Shown here piece after piece: positions 15,011 to 22,791 of a stretch of 24,231 nt of DNA. A program made the translations under genes and the position numbers. Position 1 is the stretch's first letter; each line of letters opens with the position of its first letter. The notes beneath the pieces are model-generated. The model did no database searches. It was given only the letters and a program-made list of their open reading frames with translations, and was not told the DNA's origin. Source of the stretch: a virus; IMG/VR virus record IMGVR_UViG_3300034374_002780, positions 1 to 24,231 of that record. One strand, 5' to 3'.

Positions 15011-15976
15011 CTAGGAAGTGGTCAAGTCAGCGGCAATACCGCAAGAGGCTTCTGCCCCGACTTCCAGACCATATTCACAGATAATCATGCGCTTTTCAGC
15101 ATCGCCAGTCTTTGCAAGCTGCTCCTGCGTCATAGGACGCAGTTCACGCACTGCCAGATGTGAAAAGTCAATCACAAAGGCGTCACGCGCACGCTGGAAG
15201 CGATTGGGAACAATCGACAGGTTGCCAAAATCAGACACATAGATGTCTGCGGCGCCAATGATTGTTGACGCACGGTTGCCCCGCACGTTGAACCGCTGAC
15301 CAGCAATACCAGTGAAGGCAGAAACAGCCTGCTTGTTGAAAGTGCCAACCATCAGGGTTGATGGATTACCGCCTTCGTCATAAACCTGCTTCACAACATC
15401 CTTAAGGATGGTTTCGGTAAATGCACGCTGCGTACCGTCAGTACGGGCCGCATTCACAATACCACCGGAAACAGTCGGATCAGAACCACCAGAACCAGCG
15501 TTGGTGTTGGTCCGAAGGAAGGCAGGAAGGCCAGCCGTAGTACGGGCTGTTGTCGTATTACCAGCGCCTGCGGCCTGGTTATACAGCAAGATTGCTTCCA
15601 TATCGCGCTTCAGTTCAGAACCACGCTTGGCAAGCTGATAAGACAGTTCAGACTTGCGCCCGGCCTTGTCCACAACTTCCGTCGTTCCTGAAATCACAAC
15701 ATCCTTGCGGCTGATCTGCGTATAGTTACCCAACCGTGTGGTCGGCGTAACAGCGGCAAACGATGCAACATCGTCACCATCAAGAACAGCATTGGATGTA
15801 CTGGCTGCGTTCAATGCATCAGACTGCCATTCAAACAAGGTCTGTTTGGCTGACTTTCGGGCTGCATTGGAAATAAACGGTGTTTCTTCCGGGCTGATAT
15901 TATAGATAATATCAGACAGGTCTTCACGAATACCCACCGCGTCGTATGTCGTGAATGTATTTGCTACGATAGCCAT
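15011..15976 (-). CDS. Major capsid protein, SU10/DUF5309-like
   Basis: A 321-residue protein. The N-terminal block TTYDAVGIREDLSDIIYNIS, then PEETPFISNAARKS, is the hallmark of the DUF5309/SU10-type major head protein. Further segments fit this HK97-fold family: RLGNYTQISRKDVVISGTTE, YQLAKRGSELKRDMEAILL and the C-terminal KRMIICEYGLEVGAEAS. It forms the icosahedral shell. It follows the scaffold gene by 11 nt and has AGGAG before ATG 15976. The strong hairpin immediately downstream may favour capsid transcript abundance. Confidence 0.9.
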   Translation of the reverse strand: MAIVANTFTTYDAVGIREDLSDIIYNISPEETPFISNAARKSAKQTLFEWQSDALNAASTSNAVLDGDDVASFAAVTPTTRLGNYTQISRKDVVISGTTEVVDKAGRKSELSYQLAKRGSELKRDMEAILLYNQAAGAGNTTTARTTAGLPAFLRTNTNAGSGGSDPTVSGGIVNAARTDGTQRAFTETILKDVVKQVYDEGGNPSTLMVGTFNKQAVSAFTGIAGQRFNVRGNRASTIIGAADIYVSDFGNLSIVPNRFQRARDAFVIDFSHLAVRELRPMTQEQLAKTGDAEKRMIICEYGLEVGAEASCGIAADLTTS

Positions 15977-15987
15977 GATGGCTTCTC

Positions 15988-17004
15988 CTACAACATAGTT
16001 TCGATTACACTGGCCGCATCATTCAGCGTACCAGTCTTTGCAAGACGCTGCTTGGCTCGTGTTGATTTGGAGACATTACGCTTTTGCTGCGCATCAGAAG
16101 AACCAGGTCGCATATTTTTCGACGGCTTAACGCGCTTTTTCACCACGCGCTTCTGGCCTTTGTCGTAAAGCCATGCTTTTCGCATCATCCCAAGCATATC
16201 GGCGTTATCAATGCCTTCCACTGCGTCTTCGGTCATACCCTGATCCAGCGCCCAACTTTTAATTTGGGTTAGCTCGTCAGCCATGACCTTCTGGTCGCCC
16301 CATTCAGAGACAACAGACGGCAACCGCTCGATTTCAGATGCAACATGATGCTGATACCGCGCCTGCGCGTCCTGCTGGATTGCCGCATTCACCCGCTCTT
16401 GTTCAGAACGAATAGCTAACAGCTTTTCCTGTTGGGCCGCATTACGCTTATCCCATTCATGCTTTACCTGTGTCGCCCGAATTGGGTCTGTCTCAAACAT
16501 TGCATCCAGATCAGGCGCTTCTTCCATTGTGCTTTGCAATTGGGCCTCTAAAAGCGGCAAAAGATGTGCGTACTGTTGACGCTCACCCTCAATGCTACTC
16601 CGAAGGCTATCCATATCCTTGCGCTGCTCCGCAAGAGCCATTGTCTTGCGTGTGTAATCCTGGGTCCGGCTGTAACCGTCCAACAGTTCATCAATCGTTA
16701 CCTCAAGTTCTTCGCCATCAACTTTTACGGCGTAGACCTCTGTCTGGTCGTCTTCACTGTCTTCGGCTTCACCTTCTTCTGGATCACCTTCATCGTCATC
16801 TGTTTCAGGGTCGGCTTCGTCCGTTTCCACTTCAACATCGTCTTCGATGTTCTCAAGCTGGTCATCAGCTTGTGGGCTATCGCCCTGATCGCCGCCTTCT
16901 TCGTTATCCTCTACAGGGTCCAGAAGATCGGCAATCTGACTTGCTGCATCACTTACTCCGATCCCGATTTCAGCACCGGGGTTGTCGGCATCATTGATGT
17001 CCAT
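15988..17004 (-). CDS. Scaffold protein
   Basis: A 338-residue protein with an extremely acidic N-terminus (residues 25-90, nearly all D/E/G/S). The motif VKVDGEELEVTIDELLDGYS with RTQDYTRKT follows at about 93-122, a pattern widely found in phage scaffolding proteins. The centre (120-270) is long, helical and glutamine-rich, and the C-terminus is basic (KKRVKPSKNMRPGSSDAQQK), as expected for the part that touches capsid protein. It is placed immediately before the major capsid gene. ATG 17004 has GGAG upstream. No protease motif is visible. Confidence 0.85.
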   Translation of the reverse strand: MDINDADNPGAEIGIGVSDAASQIADLLDPVEDNEEGGDQGDSPQADDQLENIEDDVEVETDEADPETDDDEGDPEEGEAEDSEDDQTEVYAVKVDGEELEVTIDELLDGYSRTQDYTRKTMALAEQRKDMDSLRSSIEGERQQYAHLLPLLEAQLQSTMEEAPDLDAMFETDPIRATQVKHEWDKRNAAQQEKLLAIRSEQERVNAAIQQDAQARYQHHVASEIERLPSVVSEWGDQKVMADELTQIKSWALDQGMTEDAVEGIDNADMLGMMRKAWLYDKGQKRVVKKRVKPSKNMRPGSSDAQQKRNVSKSTRAKQRLAKTGTLNDAASVIETML

Positions 17005-17016
17005 GCAAAAACTCCA

Positions 17017-17271
17017 TTACGTTTCTTTGTTTATCACCTGTTGCGCGAATTTTCCGTTTTCCATAACGGCACGCAACCTTGTCTCTACCTCACCTATCGC
17101 CTTGTATTGGCGATAAATAAATTCCCGCTTCAGAATCTGGTGCCAGGACGTTGATTTCCAAGCCTCAAACAAATCGAGCGAAACCTGCTCTACAGCCCCT
17201 CGGTAAATTTCATCAGACAGTATTCTTTCTGCCTGTTTACCTTGGGCGGCTAGTTCATAATCTTTAGCCAT
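17017..17271 (-). CDS. Small post-portal protein
   Basis: An 84-residue charged helical protein beginning MAKDYELAAQGKQAERIL. ATG 17271 overlaps the portal stop by 8 nt (ATGGCTAA) and has AAGGG close upstream, so I prefer it to a frame start at 17316. The pattern SLDLFEAWKSTSWHQ, then FIYRQYKAIGEVETRLRAVM, then GK near the end, matches small proteins commonly found after the portal gene in short-tailed phages. Their role is unclear. Confidence 0.68.
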   Translation of the reverse strand: MAKDYELAAQGKQAERILSDEIYRGAVEQVSLDLFEAWKSTSWHQILKREFIYRQYKAIGEVETRLRAVMENGKFAQQVINKET

Positions 17272-19369
17272 TCGGCCCTTCTTTGTTTTGTCGCGCCGCA
17301 TTTCTTTCGCGCTCAATATCCGCTTTTATTAGCTGCACGTCAACTGCTGCACCCCAACGGGCCTCAATTTCAGCGGCACGAAGGCGAATATCGGCATCCA
17401 ATTTATCTCGCTCAAGATCATCCTTCATCAATGCTTCCTGGCGCTCAAGGTCAATCTTATTGGCGTCATTCATCGCATCAGCCTGCGCTTTTGTCGCCTC
17501 TGCCTGTGCAATAATCATATTCGGGTCAGGCTGCGCTGGCTCTGGTGGCGGCGGTGTCCATTGCGCCGGGTCAACAAAGAACTTTTCAGGCGACTTGAAG
17601 CCCATCAATTCCGTCATTGCGGCCAGCGTGTTGCGATATTCCTGCAAACCGGCAATAGGATTTTGTGGCCCCATCGCCTGAATAGCCTGCTCCTGCTTGT
17701 CAGCAATAGCCGATAAATAGGTCATTTTGGCCTCAAGGTCGCCAATACCCAACCCGACATTCACGGAAACATCCATGCCAGCGTCCCATGCCCGTGGGTC
17801 GATTTCTACCCACTTGCCACGAAGACGAACAACACGCGGCCTATCCTGATTGGCAACCGTCAATTTCAAGATGCCACGGAACAGCGGAACAAGCCCCATT
17901 TCAGCAAAAATACGCCCAATCAACTCTGTACGCTCCTGCGCAGAGGAAAGAGTTGCGGCAACAGCGGCCCGCGTCGAAGATTGCAAGGCGTCAGGGTCCA
18001 AACCAACAGCGGCCTTGGTAATGCCTGTGCGGTTTTCCCGCATATTGTCCATGTATTCCAGCGCAGAGAAGCCGTGCTGACCAACAAAAGGTGTTTCAAG
18101 CGGGAACGCCATACCCGGCTGGCGCATACGAACAACAGCGCCAACTTCCGTGTTCAGCACGTCGTCCATATTCACCATGCCTTCAACAACACCCATTCGC
18201 GGCGTTGTGGCCAAAGCCAGGCTGTCCAGAACATTCCGCATGACGCTGGATTTAATAAGCTGAATATCGTCCACGTTGTCGCCTACGCCCGTGCCCAACC
18301 ATGTATGCGGTTCAGGGTCAGGGCAAAGATCGACAAACGGACAGAACGGCACTTCCTCATTGGCAACAATGTTCTTGCTGTCACCAATCACACAAATCTT
18401 GCGCAATTCCGCGAAACCGTCACCGTCATAATCGACGCGGATATAGGTTTCGGCGTAAAACACCAACTCCATGCTTTCATGGGCGGCACGATCAGTCGGC
18501 ACCATTTCATCAATGCGGCGTGCCTGCCGGTCCATCGAATATTCCAACTTGTCAGAACCCGTATGGTCCCGCACCATTTCGTAGTCGTAGCCCATTTCAA
18601 CCAGATCAGAGACCGTCACAAGCGACTGGTGCCCGACCATCAGAGCATCTTCAATAGACGTGGCACGACTGGAAATAACAAATTCTTCTGGCGGCACGGA
18701 CGCCACCTTGACCCGACCATTCGATATTTCACGGGACAGGCGAACATCATATGTTTCCATACCCATTTCATCGGCGGTCATATTAACGACCTCAATGGTC
18801 AATTCCGGGTCGGCGCCCAAAACGGCCATATCAATCTGGTCGATGCCTGAAAGCTCCCACGCTTCGACCTCAAGGCTTTCATCCCACCAGTATTTAATAA
18901 TCCCGGTTTTCAGCAACAAGGCGTCCTTGAACGCCTCATAGAACACCTTGAACCCCGGATTGTCGTTCTGGATGATGTAATTGACATAATCCGTTGCCTG
19001 TCGGGCCGCTTCGTCATCCCCCGGCCCCTTCGGGACAAACTCGACGATATTTTGCGCACCAAAGAACATGCGCATCAATCCCGGCATCATTGCTTGGATC
19101 GTGTCCCGAACATCACGGGATATAACCTGGCTGCGACCATCTTCCTCATTACCAAACGGCCTGCCGTGGTAATAATTCAGCAACCGCGCCCGTTCTGTTG
19201 AAAGAAAGCCCTCTTGCCACGTTTGGGCGTCTTCAAGCTCACGCTTGACGATACCTTCCAGTTCTTCAAGCGTGATCGGGCCTTCCTCCATCATTTCAGG
19301 ATCGGATGCGCCACCCGCAATTTCATCCATTGCTTCTTCAAGGATTTCTGCCGCCTCTAACGCATCCAT
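17264..19369 (-). CDS. Portal protein
   Basis: A 701-residue protein. It has an acidic N-terminus, then ERARLLNYYHGRPFGNEEDG, SQVISRDVRDTIQAMMPGLM and RMFFGAQNIVEF, which are typical of P22/SU10-type portals. Conserved later blocks include LLLKTGIIKYWWDE, CPFVDLCPDPEPHTWLGTG and TGITKAAVGLDPDAL. The last 100 residues (from about 600) form a long polar helix rich in A, E, K and R. It is the gatekeeper ring through which DNA is packaged by the terminase encoded two genes upstream. Start ATG 19369 has AGGGGC upstream. Length matches large portals of short-tailed phages. Confidence 0.88.
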   Translation of the reverse strand: MDALEAAEILEEAMDEIAGGASDPEMMEEGPITLEELEGIVKRELEDAQTWQEGFLSTERARLLNYYHGRPFGNEEDGRSQVISRDVRDTIQAMMPGLMRMFFGAQNIVEFVPKGPGDDEAARQATDYVNYIIQNDNPGFKVFYEAFKDALLLKTGIIKYWWDESLEVEAWELSGIDQIDMAVLGADPELTIEVVNMTADEMGMETYDVRLSREISNGRVKVASVPPEEFVISSRATSIEDALMVGHQSLVTVSDLVEMGYDYEMVRDHTGSDKLEYSMDRQARRIDEMVPTDRAAHESMELVFYAETYIRVDYDGDGFAELRKICVIGDSKNIVANEEVPFCPFVDLCPDPEPHTWLGTGVGDNVDDIQLIKSSVMRNVLDSLALATTPRMGVVEGMVNMDDVLNTEVGAVVRMRQPGMAFPLETPFVGQHGFSALEYMDNMRENRTGITKAAVGLDPDALQSSTRAAVAATLSSAQERTELIGRIFAEMGLVPLFRGILKLTVANQDRPRVVRLRGKWVEIDPRAWDAGMDVSVNVGLGIGDLEAKMTYLSAIADKQEQAIQAMGPQNPIAGLQEYRNTLAAMTELMGFKSPEKFFVDPAQWTPPPPEPAQPDPNMIIAQAEATKAQADAMNDANKIDLERQEALMKDDLERDKLDADIRLRAAEIEARWGAAVDVQLIKADIERERNAARQNKEGPNG

Positions 19370-19381
19370 TTTTAGCCCCTG

Positions 19382-20155
19382 CTAGTCAGCTTCTACCGGC
19401 ATGTGCCAGTATTTCCAGCCGTCATATTCTGAAATATTGACCTCAACGCCCAATACTTCCCTCACGGCATCCCCAACGCCTTTCATTGGGTAATCGTCAC
19501 CGCCAATAATGCCACCAGCCTTCACTTTAGGCAACCACGCGACAATATCACGCTTTACGGTGTGATAATCATGCCCTGCATCCAGCCAAACAAAGTCAAT
19601 CGAACCATCCTTGAACTTACTGGCGGCTTTTTCGCTGTCAGACGTGTGAACTGTCAAATCCAGCCCCGCCTGAACACACGGCTTCATGTTTTCTTCAAAC
19701 ACAGCCTTCAAATTCCGCACTTCCGGGTCATTCTTGTGTGCGTCTTCATCCGACCCTTGGAAATGGTCAACACAATGAAAGGCAATATCCTTGCCGCTGT
19801 TCAGGATTTCTACGCCCATATAAGCGGCACTTTGGCCCTTCCAGCACCCAACCTCCACAAAAGTCGCTTCCTGCCCTGCACGGGCCACCATTTCGCCGTA
19901 AAACAGATGAAATTTGCACCACCCCTGAATGTTCTGCCAGTAATGAGGTGGAATTGTCACAGAAGCCGCCCTTTCTGCTTTTTTAGGGGCTTTAGGCTCT
20001 GGCGCTAGTTCCGGCTTGCGGTCTTCCTGGGCGACAACTTGCTCATTGGCAACCGGCTTTACCGTTTCATGCGCCTCAAGTGGACGCTTCCGGGGGCGCC
20101 CGCGCTTGCGTTTTGGCTGCGGAATACCCTTATCATTGGTGACAATCTCGTTCAT
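19382..20155 (-). CDS. Class I SAM-dependent methyltransferase with AT-hook
   Basis: A 257-residue protein of the Methyltransf_24 kind. SAM motif I is FVEVGCWKGQSAAYM (99-113) and motif II ends at D130. FVWLDAGHDYHTVKRDI (188-204) and KAGGIIGGDDY (212-222) supply the usual acidic and His residues. Family members often methylate small molecules or sugars. The basic N-terminal extension carries an AT-hook-like core, KRKRGRPRKRP (15-25), followed by a Pro/Glu/Lys-rich linker, which suggests contact with DNA or another polyanion. The start overlaps the terminase stop (ATGA). The methyltransferase fold is secure; substrate is unknown. Confidence 0.82.
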   Translation of the reverse strand: MNEIVTNDKGIPQPKRKRGRPRKRPLEAHETVKPVANEQVVAQEDRKPELAPEPKAPKKAERAASVTIPPHYWQNIQGWCKFHLFYGEMVARAGQEATFVEVGCWKGQSAAYMGVEILNSGKDIAFHCVDHFQGSDEDAHKNDPEVRNLKAVFEENMKPCVQAGLDLTVHTSDSEKAASKFKDGSIDFVWLDAGHDYHTVKRDIVAWLPKVKAGGIIGGDDYPMKGVGDAVREVLGVEVNISEYDGWKYWHMPVEAD

Positions 20156-21567
20156 ACGACACCTTTTACCCTTCGTTTTATTGGTTTCGACCAGTTTCCA
20201 TTATAGGACGTTCCATAAATGGCAACTGCGGCTTCTGTGGCCATCGTCAATGCCACCGCATCACCGCGATCAGGGGAAGAAAAGCCACGACGCTTCATGT
20301 CTTCCTTGCTTTCCAGCTTCATACGGCCATTGGACGTGAAACTATACTTTGGCGTGACCAAATCCGCAAATAACCCTTCATCATTGGGAATGCGGCAGTC
20401 TCTTTTCTCCAAAAAACCCTTCAAACTGCCCCATAATTCAGCCCGAAGGTTAATATATCCGCTTTTCATGCTGGGATTTTCAGAAACATTGATGTCTCTG
20501 GCCGGTAATCCCAATTCTCGCAGTCGATCACACACACCAGCACCCACACCGATGCTATCAACCAGTATTTCGACCGGCTTTGTTTCGGCATTGTCGTATA
20601 ATTGCTTTACAAAGCCGACAACCTGCATCAAATCAAGCTGCTTTTTAACCTCAAGTGGGTGAATTGTCTTGCCCTGGCGGCGTGCCAGCACCGTGCTATC
20701 CGAACCAAACCGGGCCACGTCCAGACCCCACACTTCTGGTGCCATAACATCCAGTTCAATATCACGCTTCATGGCGCTTTCGACTAGTTCCAGCGGGATC
20801 ATGGTATCATCATCACGAACCGGGAACTCGCCAAGCACGCGGACACGGAAAACATTACTTTCTTCGCCGTGCCGCTGCGCCTGTTCTTCGATATATTCCT
20901 TGGAAACACGCGGGCTGTCTTCACAGGACACCCGCATCGTCCACCACCCCTCTTTCAAGCGCGTATGCGTGTCAAAAAACAAGCCAGATGTTCGTGTTGG
21001 ATTGCCCAACAAGATCGTCGTCGCATTATGGCCCGACATTGACCCGCTTGCGGCCTCAAACACTTGTTCTGGAATACCAGACGCTTCATCGCCAATCAGC
21101 AACACATTGTCAGAATGAACGCCCTGCAAGGCTTCCGGTGTTTCAGATCGGGACGTTTTAGCGGCCACAAAACTCTCGGAAGGTGCCGCTAGAAGCTCAA
21201 TTCGCTCTGATTTTACGTCCAAAAGCACTTTAACCGGCTCTTGCAGCTTGTTAATCCAGCTTTTGACCTCTGAAAACAGCGCATCGAACAACTGGCTGGA
21301 TGTTGGCGCCGTAATCACTGTTTTTTGCGGAAAACGGAACAATAAATGCCAAACCACCAGCCATGACGCTACCGCCGACTTGCCCACGCCATGACCTGAC
21401 CGGACAGAAATGCGTCTTTCGCCCTTGGCCACCGCCTCTAGCAGTTTGGCCTGCCATTCATCCGGCGTAACGCCCAATTCATAGGTCACAAAAGCAACAG
21501 GGTCGTCGGCATATGCCGCGATCCATTCTTCCATGATCGCGACGGCACTTTCAGCGGTTTCAGCCAT
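20152..21567 (-). CDS. terL: Terminase large subunit
   Basis: A 471-residue DNA-packaging motor. The ATPase part has Walker A GHGVGKS (58-64) and Walker B VLLIGDEAS (D160, E161), with coupling region ILLGNPTRTSG. The nuclease part has GLDVARFGSD (D283), VDSIG (D337) and SPDRGDAV (D433, D436), the usual metal-binding acids of the RNase H-like domain that cuts concatemeric DNA. ATG 21567 overlaps the small-subunit stop by 8 nt (ATGGCTGA). A TTG one codon upstream is less likely. It works with the portal encoded downstream. Confidence 0.93.
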   Translation of the reverse strand: MAETAESAVAIMEEWIAAYADDPVAFVTYELGVTPDEWQAKLLEAVAKGERRISVRSGHGVGKSAVASWLVVWHLLFRFPQKTVITAPTSSQLFDALFSEVKSWINKLQEPVKVLLDVKSERIELLAAPSESFVAAKTSRSETPEALQGVHSDNVLLIGDEASGIPEQVFEAASGSMSGHNATTILLGNPTRTSGLFFDTHTRLKEGWWTMRVSCEDSPRVSKEYIEEQAQRHGEESNVFRVRVLGEFPVRDDDTMIPLELVESAMKRDIELDVMAPEVWGLDVARFGSDSTVLARRQGKTIHPLEVKKQLDLMQVVGFVKQLYDNAETKPVEILVDSIGVGAGVCDRLRELGLPARDINVSENPSMKSGYINLRAELWGSLKGFLEKRDCRIPNDEGLFADLVTPKYSFTSNGRMKLESKEDMKRRGFSSPDRGDAVALTMATEAAVAIYGTSYNGNWSKPIKRRVKGVV

Positions 21568-22012
21568 CAATCACCTTACCACGTGACCGCAACGCATTCA
21601 GGTGCATTTCATTCAGGTTCAAATTGATGTTGATGCCGCCGTGGTCGTCACCATACTTCTCCGGGGCCAGGTTTTTGGCCATCCATCGACGGTTTTCAAC
21701 CCGAAGTTTAGCGCGATTGACCGCGCCATTATCAACACGTTCATTTCCTTCCGCGTCGATATAAATGCCCAAATCTTCATCATCCACAATTGATTGAATT
21801 TCCTCGATGCACTGGTCGGCGCGTATGGATTTCGCCTCTTTCCATGCATCAATGTTTTCTGGCCTGCGCAAATGCTTGCTTAAGGCCATAGCCGAAAATC
21901 CAAGGTCTTTTGCAATTTTGCTCAACCCTTCGCCGTCAACATAGCGCTTTATCAAGTAGTCAACCCCGCCGCGCTCTGCCAAAGCAGGCGCCAATGTTCC
22001 ATATTTCGACAT
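21560..22012 (-). CDS. terS: Terminase small subunit
   Basis: A 150-residue protein with a helix-turn-helix near residues 29-50 (GLSKIAKDLGFSAMALSKHL), as used by small terminase subunits to recognise packaging DNA. A charged helical oligomerisation region follows, then RWMAKNLAPEKYGD and an Asn-rich C-terminal tail that likely contacts the large subunit. ATG 22012 overlaps the previous stop by one base (TAATG) and has GGAGGG 6 nt upstream, so I reject the longer frame from 22054. Confidence 0.85.
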   Translation of the reverse strand: MSKYGTLAPALAERGGVDYLIKRYVDGEGLSKIAKDLGFSAMALSKHLRRPENIDAWKEAKSIRADQCIEEIQSIVDDEDLGIYIDAEGNERVDNGAVNRAKLRVENRRWMAKNLAPEKYGDDHGGININLNLNEMHLNALRSRGKVIDG

Positions 22013-22596
22013 TATGCACCCTCCAATACTGCATTTTGCTTCCGTGACGGCCATGCATCGACCTTATTCATCAGGGATGTGCGCAATTCTTCCGCGTCAA
22101 CGTCCAAAAGAAACGCCAATCGGGCCGTTTCGTCCTGATTCCCGAAGAAAATATCCTCAAACTTGAAGGCGTCGATGCACCAGCACCTCAAACGGGCATA
22201 CATTGTGGCAATTTCACCCACAAAGGCGTCAACATCGCCCCACGGGATCATTTTCGCCATATCATCGACGCGATTTTCCAGATCATGCCCCCGCAAGGAA
22301 GAAATCTGGTCTTCCGCGTTACGAAACAGCGGAATAATCACCATTCGACTGCCAAGATGCATCTTGAACATCGGCAACCAGATAAAAGTAGGCCATCCGG
22401 TGATAATCACGTCCTGGCGCTCGGATAACGACATCACCATGCGCAAAAACTCATAGGCTTTATCCGCATAGCGGAAATCACCCTTTATGCCCTCATGCAA
22501 TACCACCGCATCCGGGCGCAGACGCCCCAATGTGGCGCATAATGTCTGCGTGCCACACCGGCCCGCCGACAGAAAGAAATAGACTTTGTTTTTCAC
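22012..22596 (-). CDS. Sulfotransferase-like protein
   Basis: A 194-residue protein. FLSAGRCGTQTLCATL (8-23) matches the 5'-phosphosulfate-binding loop of PAPS-dependent sulfotransferases (S/A-GR-GT pattern), and IPLFRNAEDQISSL (88-101), with R92 and S99/S100, matches the 3'-phosphate-binding motif RNP-D-S. The family transfers sulfate from PAPS to hydroxyl or amino groups of sugars, peptides or lipids. It has no membrane segment. GTG 22596 follows GGGGGAAGAA. Placed directly before terS, it is out of keeping with the usual packaging module. It is shorter than typical sulfotransferases, so activity is unproven. Confidence 0.7.
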   Translation of the reverse strand: MKNKVYFFLSAGRCGTQTLCATLGRLRPDAVVLHEGIKGDFRYADKAYEFLRMVMSLSERQDVIITGWPTFIWLPMFKMHLGSRMVIIPLFRNAEDQISSLRGHDLENRVDDMAKMIPWGDVDAFVGEIATMYARLRCWCIDAFKFEDIFFGNQDETARLAFLLDVDAEELRTSLMNKVDAWPSRKQNAVLEGA

Positions 22597-22605
22597 TTCT
22601 TCCCC

Positions 22606-22791
22606 CTAGCTAACTACGGTCCATGTCACATCATCGCCATCTTCCACAGACCAAATGCCACTTTCACCGTTTTCCGGCGTCCACGTCACCGTGTCACCGT
22701 CTTCGGGCGACCATAAAATAGCCGCCAACCCAAACAGGACAAACTCACCCGAAGACCCGCCCAAACCAGATAAGACAAAAGCCCCACTCAT
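22606..22791 (-). CDS. Small Trp-repeat protein
   Basis: A 61-residue protein. A Gly-rich hydrophobic first part (residues 4-26) is followed by three and a half 10-residue repeats with Trp at 27, 37, 47 and 57: WSPEDGDTVT, WTPENGESGI, WSVEDGDDVT and WTVV. ATG 22791 overlaps the previous stop by 4 nt. It may be a small tail-associated or adhesin-like piece belonging with the large repeat protein before it. No family can be named with confidence. Confidence 0.55.
   Translation of the reverse strand: MSGAFVLSGLGGSSGEFVLFGLAAILWSPEDGDTVTWTPENGESGIWSVEDGDDVTWTVVS
22624..22713 (-). repeat. Three 10-residue Trp repeats
   Basis: Codons 27-56 of the 61-residue protein: three units of consensus W-[ST]-[PV]-E-[DN]-G-[DE]-x-x-x with exact 30-nt spacing, followed by a partial unit starting at Trp 57. 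DNA copies differ mostly at third positions, so the peptide pattern rather than recent copying seems conserved. Confidence 0.75.

Noticed and set aside
17981-18850. Plus-strand frame of 289 codons opposite the portal
   Set aside because: His-rich antisense shadow of a well-supported portal gene, with no ribosome site or recognisable motif.
22013-22054. Longer start for the small terminase subunit
   Set aside because: It extends into the sulfotransferase-like gene; ATG 22012 is TAATG-coupled with GGAGGG upstream.
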